A stretch of 64,000 nucleotides of DNA from Trema orientale (GCA_002914845.1 JXTC01000604.1:59490-123489); one strand, 5' to 3'. Shown: positions 12,430 through 25,732, numbered from the stretch's first letter. Numbers and translations are program-made. Notes: generated by a model from the letters alone, not told the origin.

Positions 12430-13062
12430 TATTCCATATATTTGATTTGACTATTGGTCTACTTATTCGGTTTTTTGGGTCATCTTGCACACGCCCAATT
12501 ATGAAAGAGGAGTTGGTAGGTAGGCTGGTTTTCCACCCATAAAATGTTAAAAAAAATTTATATAAATGAAATGTATATGTCGAACTCCAACTCGCACCGC
12601 AAACAAAATTAACCAGTGATTTGTTGTGCGGTTAGTTGTGAATTTGGCGATTTCGTAATTTTGTAGAGATTTTTGACAACTGTAATTTATAATAACAGCT
12701 ATAAAAGTCTAGTTTGAAAAAAAAGATTTAAGTGTCCAATAAATANTATTCCATATATTTGATTTGACTATTGGTCTACTTATTCGGTTTTTTGGGTCAT
12801 CTTGCACACGCCCAATTATGAAAGAGGAGTTGGTAGGTAGGCTGGTTTTCCACCCATAAAATGTTAAAAAAAATTTATATAAATGAAATGTATATGTCGA
12901 ACTCCAACTCGCACCGCAAACAAAATTAACCAGTGATTTGTTGTGCGGTTAGTTGTGAATTTGGCGATTTCGTAATTTTGTAGAGATTTTTTACAACTGT
13001 AATTTATAATAACAGCTATAAAAGTCTAGTTTGAAAAAAAAGATTTAAGTGTCCAATAAATA
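12430..13062. repeat. 316-bp near-identical direct repeat separated by a single N (likely assembly overlap)
   Basis: Copy 1 is 12430-12745, the N is 12746 and copy 2 is 12747-13062. I see one mismatch (TTTTTGACAAC against TTTTTTACAAC). The copies abut exactly at the N, as at 10349. Confidence 0.9.
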
Positions 13063-13749
13063 TAATTTATAAAATTATAAAATATTATTTTAAATAATTT
13101 ATATTATGACAACAAAATCAACTTTAAAAATAACTCTTATTTCTCAAATTTTTTAAAATAACGATTACGTATTAATTTTTAAAATCTACTAAAAATAACT
13201 TGAAAAACGCCAAAAACTAAAGGTAAAATTTAGAAGCAATCAGGCCAGTAGCTTAATGAATAATGGTCGGATTAGCTTGAACAAGCCCACAAAAATCAGT
13301 GTCATCTGTTTACTTTTAATCAGAAGGAAAACAGTAATTTTAACCGCTGTCGAATTAGAGAACAGTAGCGGTAAAAACTGGGACCCGCGGCGCGCCGGCG
13401 AAAGACGAGGAAGGAGAGGGTGGGCGGGTCGATCTGGACGGTGAATAATGTACCATATCACGTTATTCAAATCCCGAGAAAACGCCAATCCTTTGGTCTT
13501 TCTTTCCACCTTTTCCTCGTTTTGTCTACCCCAAGATTGACCATAAACGAGTCATTTTCTCACTCTTCCACATCAAAATTCACCATTTCATGTGCTGACC
13601 CAGGACGTTTACATACTCGATTCTACCACCACCTCCTCCACCTTTCTCTCTCTCTCTCTCTCTCTCTGTATGTATGTATACATATATAATACACACACAT
13701 ATATATAAACATAGGTGCGTGTTGAAAAATCTGATCTATTGAATTGAAG
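13063..13749 (+). promoter_or_regulatory. upstream region and 5' UTR of the peroxisomal carrier gene
   Basis: This stretch lies between the repeat block and the carrier start codon. It contains a short GC-rich patch (about 13380-13440) in otherwise AT-rich DNA, a CT microsatellite (about 13644-13666) and a TATATAAA-like sequence around 13702-13710, very close to the ATG. I cannot place the transcription start. CT tracts in 5' leaders are common in plant genes. Confidence 0.4.
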
Positions 13750-13908
13750 ATGGGTCTTGATTTGGAGTCCATATCAGAGGCAACCTCCGGAGCCATAGGA
13801 TCACTCGTCAGCACCACCATCTTATACCCTCTTGACACCTGCAAAACCAGGTACCAAGCCGAGGTTCGAGCCCACGGTCGCCAGAAATACAGGTCCAATC
13901 TCTCTCCC

Positions 13909-13947
<39 letters not shown>

Positions 13948-14516
13948 GTATACACATGTATATTTATATATCGTTTTTAATTTTTATCATTTTGATTTGT
14001 TGTCTTTGATCCGAGCCAAATACTATGTTATATGATTTCGGGGAATTTATGTATCTTTTTTGTTAATTTCATCAAAGCCATATGTTTGGACTTCTGGGAA
14101 AAATCATTTAATTTTTGGCTTGACTTTTGAATTTAAGCTTATATCCGATTCCAAAAGGGCAATCTAGAAATGGCTCTCTTTATGTTGTGGGGGGGTGGGT
14201 TTGAATTCATGCTTTTGTCTGTCTGATTTTTCAAGTCATTCCTTTGCGGCTTGTGTAGGAACCTTTCTGATGTGTTGTGGGAAGCCATATCTAACCGTCA
14301 GGTCCTTTCGCTATACCAAGGACTGGGGACTAAGAACTTGCAGTCCTTCATTGCGCAGTTCATTTACTTTTATGGATACAGTTACTTCAAAAGATTATAT
14401 CTAGAAAAGAGTGGGGCTAAGAAGATTGGAACCAAGGCAAACTTGATTGTGGCTGCCGCTGCTGGGGCTTGTACCGCGATTGTGACGCAGGTGAGAATGA
14501 GTAGGCTATGTATAGC

Positions 14517-14547
<31 letters not shown>

Positions 14548-15711
14548 GTTGAATGTTTTGTGATGCATTTCGAAATTTATCATGCCATCATTTTGTTCTG
14601 GGCCTCGTAGAGCCAAGGATTTCCAGTGTTAAGAATGTCAGAGTTTGGCAGATTTTTGAGTTGCTTGGTTGGTATTAGATTGCGGAACACACAACTGTGG
14701 TTGCCATTTACGATATAGCATATGCTATTGTTGTCTTATAATGTATGCTTTTTGAGTGTTAGATGATGCTCGATTTCGTTGCACTTTTGAGCAAAGCGAA
14801 GTTGTAGGCCACTTCTTGCTGTCGCCATAAGATTTGAACTGTCTTTTCTTCTACTTCATTATGCTCGTGAACATCCCAAAATCATAGACATGTTATGTTG
14901 TTTCGTGTAAAGACTCTCTGAATTATCTTTTATTCCTGTGTAGCCCCTGGATACAGCCTCCTCAAGGATGCAGACAACTGCCTTTGGAAAATCCAAGGGA
15001 TTGTGGAAGACGCTTACGGAGGGCACTTGGAGTGATGCATTTGATGGGCTTGGAATCTCCCTGTTGCTGACTTCAAACCCTGCGATTCAGGTCTATTGTC
15101 TTGACGTTCTTTGAGCTGAAAAGAGAAAAAGGATTGATTATTTGGTTCGATTCTTAAAATGTAACTCTTTTTCTTATGTTGCCTTTCAGTATACAGTTTT
15201 TGATCAACTAAAACAAAGACTTCTGAGGGAAAAACTGGATAAACGGGACAAGGGTTCATCCCCTGAAGCTCTTTCGGCCTTTTCAGCATTTGTGTTAGGT
15301 GCAGTCTCCAAGAGTGTTGCTACCTTTCTGACATATCCAGCAATCAGGTACATAATTGTTTTCTTGAACTCTGATAACTATAACTTATGAACTTGATTTA
15401 TGGATGTAACTAAAATGTTTACTGACTACAGGTGTAAGGTCATGATACAAGCTGCAGATCCAGATGATGAAGGAGCCAGTAAACCCCGGCCAAAGTCGCG
15501 AAAAACATTGTCTGGAGTTTCCTATGCCATATGGAAATCAGAAGGGGTACTTGGTTTCTTCAAGGGATTGCAGGCTCAAATCGTGAAGACTGTTTTGAGT
15601 TCAGCATTGCTTTTGATGATCAAGGAGAAAATTACCAAAACTACTTGGGTTCTCATACTTGCAATCAGAAGGTATCTGTTGCTCACCAGGGGTAGATTAA
15701 AAAATGCTTGA
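13750..15711 (+). CDS. PNC1: peroxisomal adenine nucleotide carrier (PNC), mitochondrial carrier family
   Basis: Five predicted exons, 13750-13892, 14259-14490, 14944-15090, 15190-15347 and 15432-15711, join in frame to 319 residues, the usual size of this family. Carrier signatures occur three times: PLDTCK (about residues 27-32), PLDTAS (126-131) and the degenerate PAIRCK (224-229), each starting a two-helix repeat. The N terminus [15 protein letters not shown] and the third-repeat TYPAIRCKV match plant PNC proteins. In the family the protein exchanges ATP for AMP/ADP across the peroxisomal membrane to support fatty-acid activation for beta-oxidation. Intron 1 has CT and TA repeats and intron 2 an ATT repeat. 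The alternative, another adenylate carrier, seems less likely. The choice between PNC1 and PNC2 is arbitrary. Confidence 0.93.
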
Positions 15712-18029
15712 TAGTACTCTTCTCGACGGTAATGTGGATGAGCAACTTGTAAATAGGTGTGAGCTTATTTACTAATCTTAATTGGAAGTCTTTTATAGAG
15801 CTCGGGATCGATTTTCGGAGAGGAAACTTTTCATCTTTGTGATAAGTGTTATAATTAAAGAGCAATCTTGTTCTGGACCTGCATTAAGGCATGTGGAAGA
15901 TGCCAATCTTGTGGAAGATGCCAATCTTTTGGAGCTCATTCTCGGAGACAGTTTTGATTTTATTGAAATAATTTAGTGCAGATAATTTTGTTCTGCATAG
16001 ACACTGATAAGTTCGCCTGTTAAATTTATATTCTGTGGATAAAGATTTCTCAATTTCATATGATTGTGGATTAGTTACGGGAGTATTTATTATTATTGTT
16101 ATTATCATTATCATTATACTATATAGTATCTATAATGTGGGGATTCGAATACTCCACAACATGTCTTTTCTGTGTGAAGACTAAATAACCAGCCACCGCC
16201 GCTGTATTGGTTGAAAACAACATGACGTTTAATAAACGAAATTGAAGGGAAACGTATGCCGTTTCTAAAGCTAAACTATTTGTCGTTTTATTATTTAACG
16301 AAAAGCTGACATTATACGCAAACGAAAGGTCCCTAAACAGGTTCATCTAAAGAAACGAAAAAAAAAAAGGAAAAAAAAAAAGGAAAAAATGTTGTTAAAG
16401 AAACCATGTTTGATATTTCTACAGGAAATATGCGAAATTAAAAGGATAGGACATATTGTTGACGTGAAAAGAACATGCAGCTATAATTTATAATGTGAAT
16501 TGCAAAATAATATCCTATAATGTGAATTGCAAAATAATATCCTAAGTTTGAGTGTTTTATAATACAATTTAAATCATGAAGTTTGGGTTCCATAAAATAA
16601 TATTATGAGATTAAAAATTTCTGAAAAGTAATATAATTAACTAATTTTTTAACTATTTCCGTAACAAAAAAGCAATATTATCCTTTGTTAAAATTAGATT
16701 AATCTCTATTATTCTCCTTAATTTTGAGTATATTATTATCTTTTGTTAGTCAAAGTTATTCAAAAAATCAATTCATGATATTAATTTTTAAAAATTCTTA
16801 ATCTCAAAGCATTATTTTGTACAGTCCAAATTTTATGGTTTAAATTGCAGAACACCCAAACCTTGAAGTATTTTTTTATAGTTTACCCATAATTTATATA
16901 GGAATGAAGAAACAAATAGAAATAAAAATACAAATAAATATTTGATTAAATGACAAATTAGTAATAACTATGAATAAGAAACAAATTCAGATTCCCCCAC
17001 CGGATTTTTTTTTAACCAGCAAGTTACAAAATAATAAATAACAAGTGAAATGCAGCTAGTTACACATGCAGCCAGCTACATTTCTAGCCAAAAAAAAGAA
17101 GAAGAGAAATGCAGCTAAGAATAGGTTAGATATAGGGATCTATATTCACTCAGGGTTTTTAGAAAAATGGTGGATTCTGATGCTTCATTATAATAGATGT
17201 CATTGTATTAGTTTTTTTTTTTTAAAAATAGCTCAATGGCAAATATAATATATAGATAATACATTTCTCATAATTACTCTATTTTCTGTTGGGAAATGGA
17301 CTTTTTTAGGACTGTTTTGAAAAATATTTTTCTAGCAATGTCTTAATGTTACACAATTTGTGATCATTAATTGGTTCTAAAAAACTCATAATTTTATGGT
17401 CACATTATAAAATTATTAAAAAATAATGTTTCAAAATACTCAATAAAAAAAGGGGCTTATAAAAAATGACCAAAATTTGGTGCATTTCAGTACAGTAATT
17501 GAAAGTGGTAGATATATTTATCTATCAAGTGTAAAAATATATGTATTTGGATATTTAACTATAAAATTTAAAAAATAGATATCTACTTAATCAAATTTAA
17601 AATATTGGTCATCCACATGAATTTCTCGTAAAAAAATCATTTTAGTCCAAATAATTACTATATATGTCAAATTCCCTCAACTGTTCAGTGATTCGGTCCA
17701 ACAGGTCTATTATAGCCCAACCTAACTGCCAATGGGCATAGCTTACATATCTCGGCCCATATTTTTCCTTTATTATTATTATTATTATTTATTTTTTATT
17801 TTTATTAATAATTTTTTTCAGGTTAAATATCTAGCTAGATCACATTCGGACATGGAAACAGATAAATACCAAAAAGAAAGAACCAAGAAAGACAAAAACG
17901 AAAACAAAAAAAGATTAATAATAACAATAAAATCGAGACAGGGAAGAGGAGGGAGAGGGTCTCGAGTGAGAGAGATCTTTGGGAGCAGAGAGAGTGTGAG
18001 AGAATAAGAATAAGAAGAAGAAGAAGAAG
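15712..18029. other. 3' UTR and intergenic region before the Yip1-family gene
   Basis: The 3' UTR of the carrier probably extends to about 16000. The remainder is AT-rich with an ATT microsatellite (about 16088-16117), A-rich tracts (about 16359-16388) and a dispersed repeat (17452-17620). 17935-18029 is purine-rich (GA/AAG repeats) and is likely the 5' UTR of the next gene. No further coding region is supported. Confidence 0.55.
17452..17620. repeat. dispersed repeat, partner at 39825-40030
   Basis: Both copies start GGGGCTTATA and share ATGACCAAA, TTTCAGTA, CAAGTGTAAAAATATAT, ATCTACTTAATCAAATTTAAAAT and TTGGTCATCCACA in the same order and orientation. The copy at 39825 carries extra sequence in the middle, including the N at 39923. 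This looks like an old non-coding transposon fragment of unknown class. Confidence 0.7.
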
Positions 18030-21000
18030 ATGATGTCAGGCAACTATACAAGCATTGATAATCAAAAGGTTTCAGGATCCGTTCCTGTAAGTTTCTTTCT
18101 TCTTCTTCTTTTTTTTTTTTCTTTAAATAAATAAAATTTGACGGTTTTAGTTCTTAATTTTGGTATAAGATTTGGATCTGTCTATATTATTAATATATAA
18201 TTTTGGTTTGGTTCGATCTTTATAGGCTGTGACAGATCCAGGCCAAGTCACCGTCAAATTCCAAGGTAACAAACAATTTCTCTTCCTTTGATTTGGTTGC
18301 TTATAGAATTAAATCTGCAATTACCAAACAAAACATGAAATTATTGGATCTTAATGTCTTTGTAAATCATGCCAATTACTCGATTATGCACAAAAACATA
18401 AAAAATAAAAAAATAAAAAAAAAAGATTAATCAGCTCATCTAGTTTATAGTCAAGTTGATTTAACTTTGTTTGGCTGCCTGGAAAATTCAGGAACAGATA
18501 AGGAAATTTCTTATTTTCTTTATTGAAAAAGAATAATCAATTGATGTGTTCTTGTACTGTAAATGTTTTGCCTGTGGTTGCAATTACTCGATTATACGCG
18601 CCCCGGTGGTGTTGGTTTGGGTGAAGAGAAAGAAAAATCAGTTAATGTAGTTGATGGTAGTGTTGTTAAGCTCTCTTTTGCTTGCTGAACCACTGAATCG
18701 CTTACATTTCAACTTGAATTAGCTTTGTTTGGCTGCCCGGAAAATGTAGGAGCTGAAAAGAATATTTACATATTCTCAATTTTGCTGCATTTTGTCAGCA
18801 GTCAAATAATTTCTGTCATCGAATTTAGTCAATCGTTATGGATCTTTGTCTGTCCAGATTAGTTGCTACTTCCTTTTCTCTTCCTGTTTTTGGTGATGGT
18901 AGGTTAGATGCTACGTTTCAATTATTTCCTTTACTGATGCGAGATGCAACTATGAAGAATGTTTGATTTTTTATTTTGTTTATTTTACTTTTTTTGTTGG
19001 CAATATAATTATGATGAGGGATGACTTTTGCAGATTCGAACCTTCAGACATTTCCACCATCTGAAGCACAAGGGAAGATATCGGCTAGTTCCCGTCCTCC
19101 TCGTGATGCTGATGGTACGTGCAATTTCGATCTTATAAATTAAGAAGCAAATGAGAGTTGGGTTTGCTCCGTTCCTCATATATTGCACCGTTGCATTAGA
19201 TATTCGTGATTTAATCCATTTATGTTTTCTCTGGATCCTGGACCTAAAGTTTTGTTTATGAATTTTGTTGTATGGATGGACTACTTTTTTTTATTTTTTT
19301 TAAGGTTTCAGAAGAAAGGATGATGTTGTTTGGCCATGATGGAAAATAGGGTTCATGTTTTTCTATTGTATCTGACCATTGCTTAAATTTGTTTAGAGTT
19401 GGCCCTTAAGTGTAGGACTATGAATATTATATTGGACAGTTTCGATAGCTAGATAGAAAAAGTTTGAACGTAAGTTTTCATATGATCGAAATGCTTATGC
19501 ATTCATGAGTTGGACAAGCAAAATGAAAAGAGAAGAGTTGGTTGTAGTTGTAATTCATAAGCTAAGTTGTTAATTGACAGTACAATTAAAATAGCATGGG
19601 GTAGAATAGGATTCTGATTTAGTGCTTTCACAACCACCATTATGTGGAGAGGTCATCTTGAACAAATTTGGTGACCGGAGCAGAGATCCGGAAAGAACCA
19701 TGATCAGAATTTTAACTTTGATGATGCTTGGGGTCTATTTGGTTGCATCAGAGCAAAGTTGAACTTGTAGCCTTGCAAGATATAAATTACTGGACCATAA
19801 TTTTCATAAAATTTCCACAATTGTCTGTTTCAAAGTCCATTGCTAACTTTCTAGGGGATTGACCTTTTTTCTTGTATATTCTCATAGTAGTGGATGATGG
19901 ATATGTTCTGTTGTCACAGATACATTTTCAAAACCTGTGTCAAGTCCTGATGAACCCCAGCAGAGTGGTTGGTTTCGGACATTTTCTGTAGCTGCTTACA
20001 AGCCATACTTTGATGTTGACACTTCCGATGTTCTAGATAGGATAAAAGATACTCTCTTTCCATTTACTGGATCTTTTAATGAAAAAACTGATGGAAACCC
20101 GGATTTGTAAGTTTTTCCCCTTTGTTTTGTTGATTTGCTATGGGCTGAGGTCATGGTATCATAACTTAATTATCTGCAGGTATGGACCATTCTGGATATG
20201 CACTACTCTTATCTTTGTAGCTGCTTCTATTGGCACTTTTGTGACATATGTAGCACACAAGCTTCAGAAGAAAGAATGGGACTATGACATCAATCTTATG
20301 ACCTGGTCTGCGGGTTTGTTCTATGGCTATGTTACAGTTGTTCCTCTCGGATTATATGTAATCCTTAAGTATTTCTCAGCACCATCAGGTCTTGTTCAGC
20401 TGTTTTGTCTCTATGGCTATTCCCTATTTGTCTTCATTCCAGCACTGGTAAGTCCCTTGGTTTCAAGTTTCACTCTTTTAACAATAAGATAGGTTTATTC
20501 TTCCCCACCCATCTAGGCGTAAAGAGAAAATTTCTTCCTTCCTAAGTTGTTGCCCTTTCGTTTGGGTCATACTAAGTCTAAAATGAAGGAATTTTTCTCC
20601 TCAAAAAGCAGTTAGGCACCTTATTAGCTTTGTGTATATACTGCTTCAGAGGTTGGTTTTCTATTTATCAATTTTTAGCAATAAGTCTGTCTGGAATGTT
20701 TGTTGACTTTAAATAATCTTTAGGTAAGATGTAACCTTATAGAAAATCATGGAGAAAGCTTTCCTAGCTAGGATGTATCCCCGTACCGTCCCAACTGTGA
20801 TGGTAGTGATCATACTGGTGTCTAAGGTGAAACCCATTTTATGTTCCATAGTCATTATTGATAAAGAGCAACTAGTCATTACTGATAAAGAGCAACTACG
20901 TTCATTAGTCCACAATTACATTTTCCACTGGGTAATTGTAACGGCTAGCTGAACTATGTTTTTGTGTTGCTGCAGTGTCTCTCTGTTGTGCCCTTGGAAA

Positions 21001-21182
21001 TTTTCAGATGGGTAGTAGCAGGTGTAGCTGGGTTTATGTCGGCAACCTTTGTGGCAAATAACCTTCGAGCTCACATTGAGTCAGCAGGTCGAAGGTGGTT
21101 CCTGATTGTAGCAGGGATCTTCCTGTTGCAGTTGGCTTTGGCTGTCGTACTGAAACTTTATCTCTTCACTGTCACAGTATAA
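18030..21182 (+). CDS. Yip1-domain integral membrane protein (YIPF family)
   Basis: Six predicted exons (18030-18086, 18226-18265, 19034-19114, 19920-20106, 20180-20447, 20976-21182) give 279 residues. The first ~120 residues are hydrophilic and cytosolic, with SSPDEPQQSGWFRTFSVAAY and YFDVDTSDVLDRI leading into the Yip1 domain. Five hydrophobic segments follow (about 127-148, 163-186, 190-211, 212-237, 250-272), and the C terminus is short. The family binds Rab GTPases and organises ER-Golgi membranes; a Golgi/TGN role is inferred from family knowledge. There are two adjacent ATG codons (18030 and 18033); I used the first. Closest remembered relatives are the Arabidopsis Yip1-family genes near PNC and SerRS genes. 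Confidence 0.92.
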
Positions 21183-21513
21183 GGGTTCAACTTCGCCAAA
21201 GTGGCATAAAAAAGCTTGTAGATTACAAAAGAGAGTTTTTTGATCCATTGCCTTTTGGTTCAACTGATAGAAGAAATGTCATTCATGAACTAAAACATAC
21301 TGTATTCATTCATTTTTCGCAATGTAGATTCATCATTCATATGACTGAAACTTTGATCTGGTTTTAGTCCTTAACTCTGTTAAGAGGTCAATACGAATAG
21401 TCAATTGTGGCTGAAACTGCCTTCTGAACTGTCTGGTATTGAAAGCTGTCCTATATTTGGACACAATAACTTGAATGGCTTCCTTGGATTATAAACCTTG
21501 GAGGAGCGGAGTA

Positions 21514-22713
21514 GGGGTGATCAAAATTTATATGATCCAATCCAATCAGTTGCACTTTGTGGACTGAATTAGATGGAATTTTTAAAATTTGCATTTATGA
21601 GAATTAGATATATTTTCTACTTTGAAAGAAACTGATCCAATTAAATCCTCACTCAAAAGTACATGTAACATAATTTGTACTTTTTCTTTAAATTTATATA
21701 TTTGTTAAATTTTCTATTGGTTGTAGTTTCAAGAATAAAATTTTATATACTGGACGTACATGATCACACATGATCAATATTTTCTAAGATTAATGATATT
21801 AATAGCCATTGAATTATACATATAAAAGCACTTTGTTCCTAATTTTTAACTTACATAGTAATGGTACTTAAGTATGTAATTGTTGTAATAATAATTTTTT
21901 TGTCACAAACTGTTAAATATTTAATAGAAATAAGTCATTAGAAAGCACACGGTTCGGTAACTGTGGTTAAGAATGAGATTTTGAATTTTTAACTTACACA
22001 GTAATCTACTAGTTAAAAAATAAGTCTTGATAGTCTATTGTATAATAATTATATTTTTGTCATAAATTGTTAAATATTTAACAGAAATAAGTCATTAGAG
22101 AGCACATAGTTTGGTAACTGTAGTTAAGAATAGGATTATGAATTTTTAATTTACACAGTAGACTAACAAGACTTATACAATTACTGCAGCAATGACCATT
22201 TTTTTTTTCATAAACAGTTAAAATTTTAAAGGAAATGGGTCTTGTGTAAAGTGTACAATTTAGTAATTATGACTAAAAATGAGATTCTGATTTATAGAAA
22301 TAAATAATACCCAATTATACGTTTTGTCCATGATTATTTTCTGTTAAAAAATTAACAGTTTGTAACAAAGGGACCATTGTTGTAACAATTACATAATTTA
22401 GGGGTCACTATTATGTAAGTTGAAAATTTATGGGGCAAAGTGATACAATGAGTATAATTCAGGGACTATTACTATATTTAACCCTACTTTCTAAGATACA
22501 AATGCCTAAATTTGTGGTAAAAATAAATATTCAAAAGAAAAACCAACATAAAGTCTAGTTATAAGGACTTATTAACCAATCAAAAATAGCTGATCTAATC
22601 AACAAATTTACGGATCAGATTGGATTGGTTAAAAAATTTTATGTTAATTGGATTGGACATAATTTCTCTTTATAAAATCCGCACTTGCAAATTGAATTGG
22701 ATGAATAGCTCCG
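21514..22713. mobile_element. possible non-autonomous hAT-like element with internal degenerate tandem repeat
   Basis: The left edge reads TAGGGGTGATCAAAA followed by ATGATCCAATCCAATC. The right edge, read inward from about 22713, gives GGAGCTATTCATCCAATTC, again with ATCCAATCC-type subterminal words. Inside, 21840-22300 contains three diverged tandem units of roughly 130-150 bp, each with a GTTAAATATTTAA...GAAATAAGTCATTAGA...GGTAACTGT-like core. No convincing 8-bp target duplication was found, so class and limits are tentative. Confidence 0.4.
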
Positions 22714-25474
22714 GGGGTACTATAGAACAAGCTTAGTAAGCATGAACCTTCGATGTAGTGAGAATTTTCACTACTAATTGATCGTTTTATTACTAGTCAA
22801 AAGGATATCTGATCCAGAACCAATAACCGTGTGTAGTTAAGCCCATCATGTCGATCTGGGGTCACTTATTTTGTGATTTTGGTCTCTATATGTATGATTA
22901 TAGTTAATCCTTGAAAGAATAATGGTAGCGAAAAGATTTTGTTTTCTAGGACTAGATTCTTGTTGGTCTTCAAAGAAAGTTAAGGGGGCCCATTTGAGAT
23001 TTCGAGATTTCAAAGATGCCAAATGAGCACTCTTCACATCATTCAATCAAAATTACAATATGTGATTAGGAACTGCTAATGGCTGTTTGAGCTATTAATT
23101 AAGTTGAATTTGTAAACAATTGAGAGTCAACACATGTGGGCTTGGCTATCTCCATGTGGGTCCTTCAAATCGATTAATGTAATATTTTCGTACAATAAAA
23201 ACATATTTGAGGCTCCCTCGGAAAGAAAAAATGGAAAAAGAAAAAGAAAAAAGAACATATTTAAGGCGGTTTGAACTTGTTTTCCAGGATCATTGATGCT
23301 TACCCTAATGCATGTCAACTTAATCATCATATTAAGCTGACTTGGAGTTAAAGGATGGCAAAATTTTCCACCTAAGCTAGCAAAGCCAGCATTGTTTGGT
23401 CGGGTTGTTGACTTCGTTTGGTATGAGGAAAATGCTAAACCTAGCAAATTTGGAAAATAGAAACTTATGCAAAGTGGTTCACTGGTTCGTACATGATTAT
23501 TCTTTATTTCCAGATTCACTAAAAAGAAAGGAAAAAAAGACAAACGAAAGCATGACATTTTCTGTTTGCTAATTGCAGTACATATGGTCCATATGAATTA
23601 ATGTAAGGACCCCCAAAACATACCAAATATACCATCACCGACGTACCATATTTTCCTAATGTGAGAAACTAAGTGGTTAAGAGAAGAAAATAGAAGATAA
23701 ATAAATATAATGAATATAAAAGACAGACTCAAAACAGTAACATTGGAGTGAAAGGTGAATGAAAAATAAGGCTCAAGTGTATCTATCAAAATACCATCGT
23801 TTTGTTTGCTAGGAGCCTAGGACTGACACAAGATGTATATACACGTAAATATGACACATATATTAGAACTGTCCAATAATATAATCCATCTTATAAATCA
23901 AAATTAATTATCATAATCATGAGTTGAGACAATGCCCTAAAGACTTGTGTTTCATTGGTTTCAACTTGTCCCTTATCATAAACTATTGATGGCAGGCGGT
24001 CACTGACAAATAATATATTTTTGTTTAGTTATTCCCACTCTTAGGCTTCAACTCTCACGAAAATCCATGCATCCTTCAAATTTGTGTCACATATCTATTT
24101 CGAGCACTAATAATAAGTGCAAACACTAGTAAAAGTGCATGTCACACTTGTGGAGCACACATAAATAAAATCCAAACTCTAAAGTGATGGTATTCAATTT
24201 TGATGTTGTATTCACAACTTTATTATTGGATGTTGTTACTAAAATGCAGATCAAGAACTGCACCCTAAACCCTAAACCTTCTACAAACATTTTTATTCAT
24301 TTGAAGCTAATTTAGTCACATAAGATATCTAGAGACACATTAATACAATATTAGGAACAAGACAGTACAACTATCAACGGACGTTAAGATTAAAGAAAAA
24401 GAGAAAAAAAAAATAATAATACAAGAGCTGACATGATCAAGTCCAAAAGAAGAAACAAAAACATAGTAAAATATATACAACTCAAAACCTAAACCCAACA
24501 AAACAAGTACTAAAGATACCTACCTTTTTTTTTTTTAAACAAAAATTAATTTGTGTTGCTACTTCGAACGGCAAACCCCTTAGTTTGTGAAACACAATAC
24601 ATGTTAAACAAATTAACAAATATACATGTTAAACAAATTAACAAATAATTTATCAAGAAAATTAAATTAAGAAATAGAAATTCAGTACCATACTCTACTA
24701 GGCCCTAGAAAAGTGCATCAAACGTGGACATTTGCATTTTGGACTTTTGAAAAGAGATATAAGAAGAACTTGAAACCCAAAGGAAGAGTCAAAGCTAAGA
24801 TCCTGAATTTGAGGTCCCTTTGGAAGACAATAAACCACAGTTGCAATTGTTTTTAATATTGTCAATTTATACATGTTGTCTGAGACGACTGGTTGGTATA
24901 TCATATATGGATGACTTTGGCACATCTCGTCATCCATGTGCTCAGTCTAAAAATCCTTAAATACCCTCGTTTAATTAGTCATATAATCATGGTTAATAAA
25001 CAGTCAAGTACAAGTCAATGTAATAAGTTTCATTGTATCAAAGTATTATTGCTAGCCACGCTTTTATTTTATTTATTTATTTGTATAACAAGAAAGAAGA
25101 CAGAAAATAGAAAATAGGGTTTTCATTAATGAATGGAAAATGTGGAATTCAACCACCCCCACGAGGCTCAAAGTCTTATCACTTTTCTCCTTGTACTCTA
25201 TTATGGCCGTATGGAGAATTGACCAAATCTTTCCAGCTTCACACATAGATACTTACACACGTGTACAGCCAAGAAATCCCATCCATTATTTCCATCTCCA
25301 TCTCTTATTAAAACCTAAGCTACATACAAACTTAATTATTAAACAAGTTCACTCTCAGACAGTCCATATTTTCTCTTCCGCCATATATCTTTCTCAAAAC
25401 ATAGTTATAACCCAGTTCACCCTTTTTCCATATCTTTGGCTCAAACACTAGATTAAAGGTCAAATAAGAAGGCC
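22714..25474. other. long AT-rich intergenic region upstream of the CLE gene
   Basis: No coding sequence is supported on either strand. A short telomere-like CCCTAAACCCTAAACC occurs at about 24264-24280, poly-T and poly-A runs occur near 24525 and 24410, and a short direct repeat (ACATGTTAAACAAATTAACAAATA) occurs at about 24600-24650. The last ~200 bp may contain the CLE promoter and 5' UTR, but no core element stands out. Confidence 0.5.
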
Positions 25475-25732
25475 ATGTTTATGTCAAGGAGGAGTACTAA
25501 TACTACTCAAGTTAAGGTTCTGTTCATGATTTTGTTGATGAGTATTTTAGCTCTACACCGAGTTTCAGGAGCTAGACTATTATTACATGAGAAGATGGAA
25601 GATCTAGAGAAGAAGGTTCCAGCTGGGAGTACAAGTAGTGAAAGCTCTGACAACATTGATGGAGACCAAGGCTTTTTCGCAACAGTCAATAGAGAAGTGC
25701 CTTCTTGTCCAGACCCATTACACAACAGGTAG
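25475..25732 (+). CDS. CLE27: CLAVATA3/ESR-related (CLE) peptide precursor, CLE27-like
   Basis: Single-exon 85-residue precursor. Residues about 13-33 (VKVLFMILLMSILALHRVSG) form a signal peptide, followed by a variable charged and Ser-rich region. The C terminus REVPSCPDPLHNR (residues 73-85) is a CLE motif ending at the stop codon. CLE peptides are secreted, processed to 12-13 residues and perceived by LRR receptor kinases. Position 6 of the motif is Cys where most CLE peptides have Gly. From memory Arabidopsis CLE27 also has PSCPDPLHN, so I assign it there and treat the Cys as a subgroup feature rather than a mutation. An alternative start is Met3. It is unusually short but normal for CLE genes. 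Confidence 0.85.
   Translation: MFMSRRSTNTTQVKVLFMILLMSILALHRVSGARLLLHEKMEDLEKKVPAGSTSSESSDNIDGDQGFFATVNREVPSCPDPLHNR

Noticed and set aside
13623-13955. Minus-strand 110-residue open frame with Arg-Glu runs
   Set aside because: It is the antisense of the carrier's first exon and CT microsatellites; the plus-strand reading is a complete, recognised gene.
23127-23558. Minus-strand 143-residue open frame in the intergenic region
   Set aside because: No recognisable domain, low-complexity Phe/Leu composition, and no splice or promoter context; probably chance.
24264-24280. CCCTAAACCCTAAACC as an interstitial telomere
   Set aside because: Only about two repeats; short telo-box-like words are common in plant intergenic DNA.
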